From Pseudomonas taeanensis MS-3 (GTDB lineage: Bacteria; Pseudomonadota; Gammaproteobacteria; Pseudomonadales; Pseudomonadaceae), in NCBI RefSeq assembly GCF_000498575.2, contig NZ_AWSQ01000009.1, positions 310,001 through 374,000 of the forward strand: a stretch of 64,000 bases of DNA, given 5' to 3'. Under the pieces are notes generated by a model. It saw only the letters and a program-made list of their open reading frames with translations. It had not been told where the DNA came from and searched no databases. Positions 35,338 to 42,819 of the stretch are shown one piece after another (the first letter of the stretch is position 1; every line of letters starts with the position of its first letter). The position numbers were made by a program, and so were the translations under genes.

Positions 35338-35970
35338 GTGAGCGGATTGTTTATCACCCTGGAAGGTCCAGAGGGTGCCGGCAAGAGCACTAATCGTGAC
35401 TATCTGGCCGAGCGTCTGCGTGAGCAAGGCATCGAAGTGCTGTTGACCCGCGAGCCAGGCGGTACACCGCTGGCGGAACGCGTGCGCGAACTGTTATTGG
35501 CGCAGAGCGATGAGCCGATGGCGGCCGATACCGAGTTGTTATTGGTATTCGCAGCGCGTGCCCAGCATCTGGCTCGAGTGATTGGGCCGGCCTTGGCGCG
35601 TGGTTGTGTCGTGCTGTGTGATCGATTTACCGATGCGACCTACGCCTATCAGGGCGGTGGTCGTGGTTTGTCTGAGGCGCGTATCGCGTTGCTGGAAAAC
35701 TTTGTCCAGGGTGAGTTGCGTCCAGACCTGACGCTGGTCTTCGATTTGCCGATCGAGGTGGGTCTGGCGCGCGCCGCAGCTCGAGGTCGGTTGGATCGTT
35801 TCGAGCAGGAGGGGCAGGGCTTCTTCGAGGCTGTTCGGCAGACCTACCTGCGTCGTGCCAGTTTAGAACCTCAGCGTTACCGGATCGTGGATGCCGCGCA
35901 GTCGCTCAGCCAGGTGCAGCAGGCGCTGGATGCTTTGCTGCCGCACATTGTGGGGCTATGCCGTGGCTGA
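35338..35970 (+). CDS. tmk: Thymidylate kinase
   Basis: Phosphorylates dTMP to dTDP. The 210 residues carry the P-loop LEGPEGAGKST, the DR(Y/F) motif in LCDRFTDATYAYQGGGRG and LTREPGGTPLAE. GTG start with AAGGA upstream. The stop lies within the start of holB (8-base overlap). Confidence 0.96.
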   Translation: MSGLFITLEGPEGAGKSTNRDYLAERLREQGIEVLLTREPGGTPLAERVRELLLAQSDEPMAADTELLLVFAARAQHLARVIGPALARGCVVLCDRFTDATYAYQGGGRGLSEARIALLENFVQGELRPDLTLVFDLPIEVGLARAAARGRLDRFEQEGQGFFEAVRQTYLRRASLEPQRYRIVDAAQSLSQVQQALDALLPHIVGLCRG

Positions 35971-36949
35971 TGCTTATCCCTGGCAGGCCTCACTCTGGCA
36001 GCAATTAGTCGGGCGTACGCAGCACGCCCATGCCTATCTGCTGCATGGTGTGGCGGGTATTGGTAAGCGTGCTCTGGCCGAGCGGTTGATGGCCTATCTG
36101 CTCTGCCGGCAACCGACGGACGTGGGAGCATGTGGCCAATGCAAGGCCTGTCATCTGCTCGCGGCCGGCACTCATCCTGATAATTTCATCCTGCAGCCGG
36201 AGGAGCCGGACAAGCCGATCAAAGTCGATCAGGTGCGGGAGCTGGTCAGTTTCGTGGTGCAGACCGCGCAGCTGGGTGGGCGCAAAGTGGTGTTGGTCGA
36301 GCCGGCCGAAGCGATGAACCTGAACGCCGCCAATGCCCTGCTGAAAAGCCTGGAAGAGCCCTCCGGCGATACGGTCTTGCTCCTGATCAGTCATCAGCCA
36401 AGCCGACTGCTGCCGACGGTAAAGAGTCGCTGTGTGCAGCAGGCGTGCCCATTGCCGACGCCCGCGATGAGCCTGGCTTGGCTGGCGCAAGCGCTGCCCG
36501 ACTGCAGTGAGGAGGAGCGCGATGAGTTGCTTTACCTGGCGGCGGGTTCTCCTTTGGCGGCCGTGCGCCTGCAAGCTCAGGGTGTCCGGCAGCAGAGAGC
36601 TCAGGTGGTTGAGGGGGTGAAGAAGTTGCTCAAGCAGCAGCTGGCGCCCAGTCAGCTGGCTGAAAGCTGGAACGCAGTGCCTTTACCATTGCTGTTCGAC
36701 TGGTTCTGCGATTGGGCGCAACTGATGCTGCGTTATCAGTTGACGCGTGACGACGCAGGCTTGGGTCAGGGCGATATGCGTAAAGTCGTGCAGTACCTTG
36801 CGGAGAAAACTCCGCAACCCAAGGTACTGAAGGTGCAAGATTGGTTGCTGGCACAACGGCAGAAAGTCATCGGCAAGGCTAACCTCAACCGTGTCTTGCT
36901 TCTCGAAGCCTTGCTGGTGCAGTGGGCAAGCCTGCCCGGACCGGGCTAG
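35963..36949 (+). CDS. holB: DNA polymerase III subunit delta'
   Basis: Clamp-loader subunit delta', 328 residues. A degenerate P-loop GVAGIGKRAL and the zinc cysteines CRQPTDVGACGQCKAC (about residues 50-65) are visible; SRC in TVKSRCVQQ is the arginine-finger motif. GTG 35963 overlaps tmk, giving VADAYPWQASLW as in homologues. A 36-base gap precedes pilZ. Confidence 0.94.
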   Translation: MADAYPWQASLWQQLVGRTQHAHAYLLHGVAGIGKRALAERLMAYLLCRQPTDVGACGQCKACHLLAAGTHPDNFILQPEEPDKPIKVDQVRELVSFVVQTAQLGGRKVVLVEPAEAMNLNAANALLKSLEEPSGDTVLLLISHQPSRLLPTVKSRCVQQACPLPTPAMSLAWLAQALPDCSEEERDELLYLAAGSPLAAVRLQAQGVRQQRAQVVEGVKKLLKQQLAPSQLAESWNAVPLPLLFDWFCDWAQLMLRYQLTRDDAGLGQGDMRKVVQYLAEKTPQPKVLKVQDWLLAQRQKVIGKANLNRVLLLEALLVQWASLPGPG

Positions 36950-36985
36950 AATCGGCCATCGAGTCATAAAAACCAGGAACACCAC

Positions 36986-37342
36986 ATGAGCTTGCCACCT
37001 AACTTGGGTTCGCGTAGTGGGATCTTGTCTCTGACCATCAAAGACAAGTCCGTGCTCTATGCCGCTTACATGCCCTTTATCAAGAATGGTGGGCTGTTCA
37101 TTCCGACCGGCAAGAGCTACAAGCTTGGCGATGAAGTGTTCATGCTGCTTAACCTGATGGACGAGCCGGAGAAGATTCCGGTGGCCGGTAAGGTGGTGTG
37201 GATTACCCCCAAGGGCGCTCAAGGTAACCGGGCGGCGGGTGTGGGGGTACAGTTCAATGACGGCGACAACACTGCACGCAACAAGATCGAAACTTACCTG
37301 GCAGGCGCGCTGAAGTCGGATCGCCCGACCCATACCATGTAA
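36986..37342 (+). CDS. pilZ: Type IV pilus assembly protein PilZ
   Basis: Cytoplasmic PilZ, the founding member of the family, 118 residues, required for type IV pilus formation and acting through PilB and FimX. As in P. aeruginosa PilZ, the N-terminal RxxxR of c-di-GMP receptors is missing; GGLFIPTGKSYKLGDEV and RAAGVGVQF are preserved. It stands 3' of holB and 5' of tatD, the known arrangement. Confidence 0.95.
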   Translation: MSLPPNLGSRSGILSLTIKDKSVLYAAYMPFIKNGGLFIPTGKSYKLGDEVFMLLNLMDEPEKIPVAGKVVWITPKGAQGNRAAGVGVQFNDGDNTARNKIETYLAGALKSDRPTHTM

Positions 37343-37413
37343 CCCATTCTTATATCAGAGCCGTAAGGCTCGCGCTGCCAGTGCTGGCACCGACTCTTAA
37401 GCGATTGTTATCC

Positions 37414-38196
37414 ATGCTGGTAGATTCTCATTGTCATCTCGACCGCCTCGATCTGGCTGCGCACAGCGGCTCCCTTGATGCGGCGTTGGACGCCGCGCGG
37501 GCGCGCGGCGTCGGTCATTTTCTGTGTATCGGCGTCAGCGCCGAGAATGCCGCCGCGGTAAAAGGGTTGGCCGAACGCTATGCCGATGTCGACTGCTCGG
37601 TCGGCGTGCATCCGCTGGATCTTGAGCCCGGGGCTGCGCCAGCTTTGGACTGGCTGTTGGCCGAGCTGAACCACCCACGTGTGGTGGCCATTGGTGAGAC
37701 AGGGCTGGATTATCACTACGAACCCGAGGCGGCTGAATTGCAGCAGGACGCCTTCCGCCTGCACCTACAGGCTGCGCAGGTCACCGGAAAGCCGGTGATC
37801 GTGCATACCCGTGAGGCGCGTGCCGATACCCTGACGCTGCTGCGCGAGGCGGCGTTGCCGCAGGCGGGTGTATTGCATTGCTTCACCGAGGACTGGGCGA
37901 TGGCCAAGGCGGCATTGGATCTTGGTTTTTATATTTCCCTGTCCGGCATTGTCACCTTTCGCAATGCCGAGGCGCTGCGTGAAGTCGCCCGCCAAGTGCC
38001 GGTCGATCGCCTGCTGGTGGAAACCGACTCACCCTACCTGGCGCCGGTGCCGCATCGTGGCAAACCGAACCTGCCGGAGTATGTGCGTGACGTGGCCGAG
38101 TATCTGGCGGTATTACGCGGAGTCAGTTTCGAGCAGCTGGCCGAGCATACCACCGCCAATTTCAAGCGCTTGTTTCCATTGGCGCGAGTGGCATGA
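37414..38196 (+). CDS. tatD: TatD-family metal-dependent hydrolase
   Basis: TIM-barrel metal-dependent deoxyribonuclease family, 260 residues. Metal ligands are visible in MLVDSHCHLD, IGETGLDYHYE, VIVHTREA, LHCFTED and LVETDSPYLAPVPHRG. ATG 37414 gives the family N-terminus; an upstream in-frame start would add an unlike leader. Despite the name it is not part of protein export. Confidence 0.94.
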   Translation: MLVDSHCHLDRLDLAAHSGSLDAALDAARARGVGHFLCIGVSAENAAAVKGLAERYADVDCSVGVHPLDLEPGAAPALDWLLAELNHPRVVAIGETGLDYHYEPEAAELQQDAFRLHLQAAQVTGKPVIVHTREARADTLTLLREAALPQAGVLHCFTEDWAMAKAALDLGFYISLSGIVTFRNAEALREVARQVPVDRLLVETDSPYLAPVPHRGKPNLPEYVRDVAEYLAVLRGVSFEQLAEHTTANFKRLFPLARVA

Positions 38197-38244
38197 CTGA
38201 CGCTGTAACCTTGGCAGAAAGATGAGGCTGAGAAAGGTACACGC

Positions 38245-38280
38245 AAAAAAAACCCGGGTTCTGGGGGATGAATCCGGGTT
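38245..38280 (-). terminator. Terminator of the RgsA RNA
   Basis: Read on the minus strand, AACCCGG (38280-38274) pairs with CCGGGTT (38257-38251), extended by TTC/GAA, followed by eight T. It lies 175 bases beyond the aminotransferase stop, so it may also end that transcript. Confidence 0.88.
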
Positions 38281-38364
38281 AAGACCATTAGGAGTAAATC
38301 AAGGTACGCGGTCCACGGTACCTTGCCTGGTGGGGCACTTGGGGGGAGATGCCGCGCACCAGTA
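38245..38364 (-). ncRNA. rgsA: RgsA small regulatory RNA
   Basis: The stretch between tatD and the aminotransferase gene has no coding signal but holds a transcription unit on the minus strand. A sigma-S-like -10 box, CAATACT, is at 38377-38371, and a terminator (stem AACCCGG/CCGGGTT, then eight T) ends near 38245, giving about 120 nt. RgsA of P. aeruginosa (P16) is, from established knowledge, about 120 nt, RpoS-dependent, Hfq-associated and located beside tatD. Size, strand signals and locus agree; the end points are estimates. Confidence 0.8.
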
Positions 38365-38370
38365 CCCTTG

Positions 38371-38377
38371 AGTATTG
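38371..38377 (-). promoter_or_regulatory. Sigma-S-like -10 element of rgsA
   Basis: CAATACT on the minus strand resembles the RpoS -10 consensus CTATACT. It would start transcription near 38364 and yield an RNA of about 120 nt ending at the terminator. Confidence 0.55.
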
Positions 38378-38455
38378 GCGAAGTTTGCCGAACGTCCAGG
38401 TCGATTAAGCTCATTTTTTAAACAAATTTGGAATACCTGTGCGGCTGTTGAGTTC

Positions 38456-39589
38456 TCAGGCCGATGCCAGCTGACGTAGCAGTCGTAGAGTTTCCTCGAT
38501 AATTCGCGGCTCACTGTAGAAGTGTGGTGACAGGCGGACACCTCCGCCGCGCAGCGCGCAGACTACTTGTTCAGCTCTGAGGCGTTCGAATAGTGCCTGA
38601 TTCTCCCAGCCGGACAGGCTGAAGGTGACGATGCCGGCTCGCCGTGAAGGATTGAGTGGGCTGTGCAAGCTGGTCCCGGGAATTCTTTCCAGGCCGTCGA
38701 TCAGCCACTGGGTACGCTCCTGCAGGGCCTTGCCCACCTCGGGCATGCCCACCTCCTCAAGTAGCCCCAGGCTGGCTTCCAGAGCCATGGTGCCGAGCAT
38801 GTTCGGGCTGCCGCATTCGAACCGTCTGGCGGTGCGTGCCACCTGCCAATCTGTGCGTTGAAAATCGCCGGCGTGTTCGAGCATGTGCCAGCCATATTCG
38901 TGCAGGGTCAATTGCTCACGTAAGTCACTGCGGCAATAGAACACGCCCAGGCCTTCCGGGCCGAGTAGCCACTTATGGCCATCGGCCATGGTGAAAGCGC
39001 ACCGGCAGGCTTGGGCGTCGAAGGGCAGGGCGCCGAGTTGCTGGATCGCATCGACGCAGAACAGCACGCCGAGTTTTTCGCAGCCATGGCCGAGGCGTTC
39101 CAGATCCAAGCGCAGGCCGTTGCCATATTGCACCGCGCTGATCGACAGCAGGCGGGTGCGCGGGCCGCAGGCATTAAGCAGATTGGTTTCCGGGTCGCCC
39201 TGTTGCAGGTTGACCTGGATCACCTCTACGCCTCTGGGCTTGAGGGCTTCCCAGACCACTCGGTTGGAGGGGAACTCCTCATCGCTGATCACGATCTGAT
39301 CGCCCGCTTGCCAGTCCAGGCCGAACGCGACGAATGACAACGCCTCGGAGGTATTCTTGACCAATGCAATATCAGCGCTGGACGGTGCGTTGAGCAGGCG
39401 TTGCAGTCGCTCGCGTAGGGTTCGCTCGACCAATAGCCACTCAGGGTAATCGCGTGCGCCTGTCTGGGTGTTCTGTTCGGCGAAGCGGCTGACGGCGGCG
39501 ACGGCGCGTTTGGGCCAGGGGGCGATGGCGGCGTGGTTCAAATAACGGATATCTGGATGTTGCGGAAACTCATCATGAATGGCGTACAT
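38456..39589 (-). CDS. Class V aminotransferase-fold PLP enzyme
   Basis: A 377-residue fold-type I PLP enzyme of the class V (NifS/isopenicillin epimerase-like) group. The PLP lysine is in MADGHKWLLGPEGLGVFYCR near residue 200, and YLNHAAIAPWPKRAV and LVKNTSEALSFVAFG match the family. It has no cysteine loop typical of a desulfurase, so an aminotransferase, lyase or epimerase is more likely; the substrate is unknown. It is divergent from the TetR gene with 77 bases between. Confidence 0.87.
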   Translation of the reverse strand: MYAIHDEFPQHPDIRYLNHAAIAPWPKRAVAAVSRFAEQNTQTGARDYPEWLLVERTLRERLQRLLNAPSSADIALVKNTSEALSFVAFGLDWQAGDQIVISDEEFPSNRVVWEALKPRGVEVIQVNLQQGDPETNLLNACGPRTRLLSISAVQYGNGLRLDLERLGHGCEKLGVLFCVDAIQQLGALPFDAQACRCAFTMADGHKWLLGPEGLGVFYCRSDLREQLTLHEYGWHMLEHAGDFQRTDWQVARTARRFECGSPNMLGTMALEASLGLLEEVGMPEVGKALQERTQWLIDGLERIPGTSLHSPLNPSRRAGIVTFSLSGWENQALFERLRAEQVVCALRGGGVRLSPHFYSEPRIIEETLRLLRQLASA

Positions 39590-39666
39590 GGTCGGATGAT
39601 CCGTGCAATTTGGCGCTAAATAGGCATAATACTCGGCTTCTATTTTTGACCCTGTAGTCCCTTTAT

Positions 39667-40305
39667 ATGCTGAAAGAGCCCCGTAAGGTTCGTGAGTTCC
39701 GCCGCCGCGAACAGGAAATTCTCGACACCGCGCTGAAACTGTTCCTGGAGCAGGGAGAGGATAGCGTAACTGTCGAGATGATCGCTGACGCGGTCGGTAT
39801 CGGCAAAGGCACCATCTACAAGCACTTCAAGTCCAAGGCGGAGATCTACCTGCGCTTGATGCTCGACTACGAGCGCGACTTGAACGAGTTGTTGCACTCG
39901 GCCGACGTCGACCGTGATAAAGAGGCGTTGTCGCGCGCCTACTTCGAGTTCCGTATGCGTGACCCGCAGCGCTACCGGTTGTTTGATCGTCTTGAGGAAA
40001 AGGTGGTCAAGGGCAACCAGGTGCCGGAAATGGTCGAGCAGCTGCACAAGATACGCGCCTCAAACTTCGAGCGCCTGACCCTGTTGATCAAGGGACGGAT
40101 TGCCGAGGGTAAGCTGGAAGATGTGCCGCCGTACTTCCACTACTGCGCCGCTTGGGCATTGGTGCATGGGGCGGTGGCGCTGTATCACTCGCCGTTCTGG
40201 AGTAACGTGCTGGAGGATCAGGAAGGCTTCTTCCAGTTCCTCATGGATATCGGCGTGCGCATGGGCAACAAGCGCAAGCGTGACGGCGAAAATCCGCCTG
40301 GTTGA
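39667..40305 (+). CDS. TetR-family transcriptional regulator
   Basis: A 212-residue TetR/AcrR-type regulator. The helix-turn-helix (about 28-60) reads VTVEMIADAVGIGKGTIYKHFKS; the C-terminal ligand domain is not recognisable. It is divergent from the class V enzyme gene, a usual arrangement for a regulator and its target, but I see no clear palindrome in the 77-base gap. Only the fold is sure. Confidence 0.9.
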   Translation: MLKEPRKVREFRRREQEILDTALKLFLEQGEDSVTVEMIADAVGIGKGTIYKHFKSKAEIYLRLMLDYERDLNELLHSADVDRDKEALSRAYFEFRMRDPQRYRLFDRLEEKVVKGNQVPEMVEQLHKIRASNFERLTLLIKGRIAEGKLEDVPPYFHYCAAWALVHGAVALYHSPFWSNVLEDQEGFFQFLMDIGVRMGNKRKRDGENPPG

Positions 40306-40394
40306 CGTTATTCAGCAGGTCTATAGCGTATGCGATGCATGTGCCGGGGCAGGCTGCAGCGATATACTCCGAGTATTCTTCGTCGGAGTCTTTC

Positions 40395-41363
40395 ATGATT
40401 GTTGACCGCCAAGGTAGACGCTTTCGCAACCTGCGCATCAGTCTGACCGCCGCCTGTAATTACGCCTGTACTTACTGCGTGCCGGACGGTAAGCGTCTGG
40501 TGGCGGCGCAGGATGAACTGTCTGCCGAGGCCATGGTGCGCGGTGTGGCCTACCTGATCGAAGCGGCGGGTATCGAGCGTCTGCGCATCACCGGCGGCGA
40601 ACCCTTGGTCAGCCCGAAGCTGGACATGCTGTTACGTGGCGTCAGTCAGCTGGGTTTGGCCGACATCAGCCTCACCACCAATGGTCAGTTACTCGTGCGC
40701 AAGCTGCCGTTGCTGCTGGAAAGCGGCATCCGCCGCCTGAACGTGTCCCTGGATACTCTCGATGCCGATGCGTTCCGCACGATTGCCCGCGGCGGCGATC
40801 TGGCTACGGTGCTGGCAGGGATGGAAGAGGCGCGCGCGGCGGGCGTGTCGATCAAGGTCAATATGGTGCCGTTGCGTGGACAGAACCTCGACCAGGTCTT
40901 GCCATTACTCGATTATTGCCTGGAGCGCGGTTTTGAGTTGCGCTTCATCGAGTTGATGCGCATGGGGCATCTGGCGCGGCCTGGCAACAGTTTCGTCCAG
41001 CAGTTTGTCGGTATGCCCGAGCTCTTGGCGATGATTGGTGAGCGGCATGCTTTTGCCCAGGCCGACGCGCCATTGGATGCTACGGCGTTGCGCTATCAGA
41101 TCCCTGGTTTGGGCTTCTTCGGCGTCATCGCCAACGAAAGCGTACCGTTCTGTCGCACCTGTTCGCGCTTGCGCTTGTCCTCGACCGGTTGGCTGCACGG
41201 GTGTCTGTCATCGAGCAATCGCCATTACGTTGGCGACCTGCTCGACAAGCCGCGCCATGAGGCGTTGCCAGCGTTGCAGGGGTTGCTGGTCAAGGCGCTC
41301 GGCGACAAGCAGGAGATCGCCTTCTCGGGCGGCGTGACGGTTATGAAAATTATTGGCGGCTAA
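40395..41363 (+). CDS. moaA: GTP 3',8-cyclase MoaA
   Basis: Radical SAM enzyme of the first step of molybdenum cofactor synthesis. The 322 residues contain the N-terminal cluster motif CNYACTYC, ITGGEPLV, and the second cluster cysteines CRTCSRLRLSSTGWLHGC near residue 255; the C-terminus ends in the GG pair typical of MoaA. ATG 40395 (MIVDRQGRRFRNLRISL) is used. No other moa gene is adjacent, so it stands alone here; several Pseudomonas carry more than one moaA. Confidence 0.9.
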   Translation: MIVDRQGRRFRNLRISLTAACNYACTYCVPDGKRLVAAQDELSAEAMVRGVAYLIEAAGIERLRITGGEPLVSPKLDMLLRGVSQLGLADISLTTNGQLLVRKLPLLLESGIRRLNVSLDTLDADAFRTIARGGDLATVLAGMEEARAAGVSIKVNMVPLRGQNLDQVLPLLDYCLERGFELRFIELMRMGHLARPGNSFVQQFVGMPELLAMIGERHAFAQADAPLDATALRYQIPGLGFFGVIANESVPFCRTCSRLRLSSTGWLHGCLSSSNRHYVGDLLDKPRHEALPALQGLLVKALGDKQEIAFSGGVTVMKIIGG

Positions 41364-41567
41364 GTCTCTGCGCTGAATTCGAGTATTTCTGCATGCTGGC
41401 GAGGATAAAGCGCGTCTGTTGGCCGAGGTGCGGCAGGCCATTGAGCATCCTCAACAGGCCCTTGTGCGTGAGGGGTGGCGGCGCGGTTTGTGATGGGTTG
41501 TTGTGGCGTGGAATCTGCATTGCAGTGCTATCCGCCGGTTTTTCGTCACCGGCACGGGAGGAGTGTG

Positions 41568-42170
41568 ATGCGTAGCCTGATTCTACCGCTGGTGTTGTTA
41601 GCGCTTGGCGGCTGCATGAAGGTCAGTGATCTGGCCGATGGCGCCGCGTATCAGTTGCGCGATGCTGGCGTGCTCGACCATAGCCAGACTAGTCGTGCCA
41701 GTTCGCGGCGTTTGCAGGCCGATTCCTTTATCTTTATTGCCCAGGGGCACTTCGTTCCTCCGGGCGATGCTTATCCGCGGCCTAACGTGGTGGCCGAGGA
41801 GGCGTTCAAGGGGTTCGTCGAGTATTTCCCTATGGTGCGCCGTGCTCGAGCTCCGGCGGGCTTGGAGGAGGCCGTGGTGCAGGCGCGCGAGCTAGGGGCG
41901 CATTATCTGCTGTACGGTCGCTTCGCTTACGCGGATGATCGTATAGGCACCGCTGATGAGTGGGTGGATCAAGAGGCGCTGGATCGACTCGGTACCGACC
42001 GTAGCGTGATTCAGTTGATGCTGATCGAGACCAATACCCGTTACCTTGTCGATACCGCACGCATTCGTAGCCGCGGTGGTTTCCTGACGTTTTATGATGC
42101 CAGGCCGGAAGATTTGCTCGGCCCACCCTTGCAGGACTACGCCCGTAGCCTGCTGGGCTTGAGTCGCTAG
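41568..42170 (+). CDS. Putative lipoprotein, DUF4823 family
   Basis: A 200-residue lipoprotein: the signal MRSLILPLVLLALGGC has a clear lipobox ending at the cysteine. The mature part includes FIFIAQGHFVPPGDAYPRPN and HYLLYGRFAYADDR, as in DUF4823 proteins. GGGAGGAG before the ATG at 41568 fixes the start. The function is unknown. A DUF1285 gene follows nine bases after the stop. Confidence 0.85.
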   Translation: MRSLILPLVLLALGGCMKVSDLADGAAYQLRDAGVLDHSQTSRASSRRLQADSFIFIAQGHFVPPGDAYPRPNVVAEEAFKGFVEYFPMVRRARAPAGLEEAVVQARELGAHYLLYGRFAYADDRIGTADEWVDQEALDRLGTDRSVIQLMLIETNTRYLVDTARIRSRGGFLTFYDARPEDLLGPPLQDYARSLLGLSR

Positions 42171-42179
42171 GAGTTGCAG

Positions 42180-42749
42180 ATGACTACCCCAGGCAAAGCC
42201 AGCGACTTGCTGGCACAGATTCCCAAGAGCGAGAAAAAAGGCTTGCCGCCGGTGCACCTGTGGAATCCGGATTTTTGCGGCGACATCGACATGCGCATCG
42301 CCCGCGACGGCAGCTGGTTTTACATGGGTACCCCAATCGGCCGCAAGCCGATGGTTAAGCTGTTCTCGACCATTATCCGTCGCGATGGTGACGACTACTT
42401 TCTGATCACCCCGGTGGAGAAGGTCGGCATCCGGGTCGATGATGCGCCCTTCGTGGCCGTCAGTTTGCAGGTGGAAGGCGAGGGTGAGGCGCAGGTGTTG
42501 CGCTTCACCACCAATGTGGAAGACGAAACGATAGCTGGAGCCGAGCACCCACTACGGGTAGCGCTGGATGCGCAGACTCAGGAGCCTTCGCCCTATGTGC
42601 ATGTGCGCAGCAACCTTGAGGCGCTGATCCATCGCAATGTGTTCTATCAGCTGGTCGAGCTGGCGGTGCCGCGCGAGATTGGCGGTAAAACCTGGCTGGG
42701 CGTCTGGAGTGGTGGGCAGTTTTTCCCAATCGGGCTGCAACCCGATTAA
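42180..42749 (+). CDS. DUF1285 domain protein
   Basis: A 189-residue cytosolic protein of the DUF1285 family (structures of which show a two-domain fold). Recognisable are PPVHLWNPDFCGDIDMRI, DGSWFYMGTPIGRKPMV and TPVEKVGIRVDDAPF. ATG 42180 follows GGAG at 42170-42173. The function is unknown. It ends the small operon with the DUF4823 lipoprotein. Confidence 0.9.
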   Translation: MTTPGKASDLLAQIPKSEKKGLPPVHLWNPDFCGDIDMRIARDGSWFYMGTPIGRKPMVKLFSTIIRRDGDDYFLITPVEKVGIRVDDAPFVAVSLQVEGEGEAQVLRFTTNVEDETIAGAEHPLRVALDAQTQEPSPYVHVRSNLEALIHRNVFYQLVELAVPREIGGKTWLGVWSGGQFFPIGLQPD

Positions 42750-42788
42750 TTCCACAGCTAGAGTTCGATCGTTGACTTGCTGAAAAAG

Positions 42789-42812
42789 AAAAGGCTCCCG
42801 AGGGAGCCTTTT
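42789..42812. terminator. Terminator between DUF1285 gene and etfQO
   Basis: AAAAGGCTCCC and GGGAGCCTTTT form an 11-bp stem with a two-base centre; on the minus strand it is followed by CTTTTT. It serves etfQO and probably the convergent DUF1285 transcript. Confidence 0.88.
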
Positions 42813-42819
42813 ACGTGTC

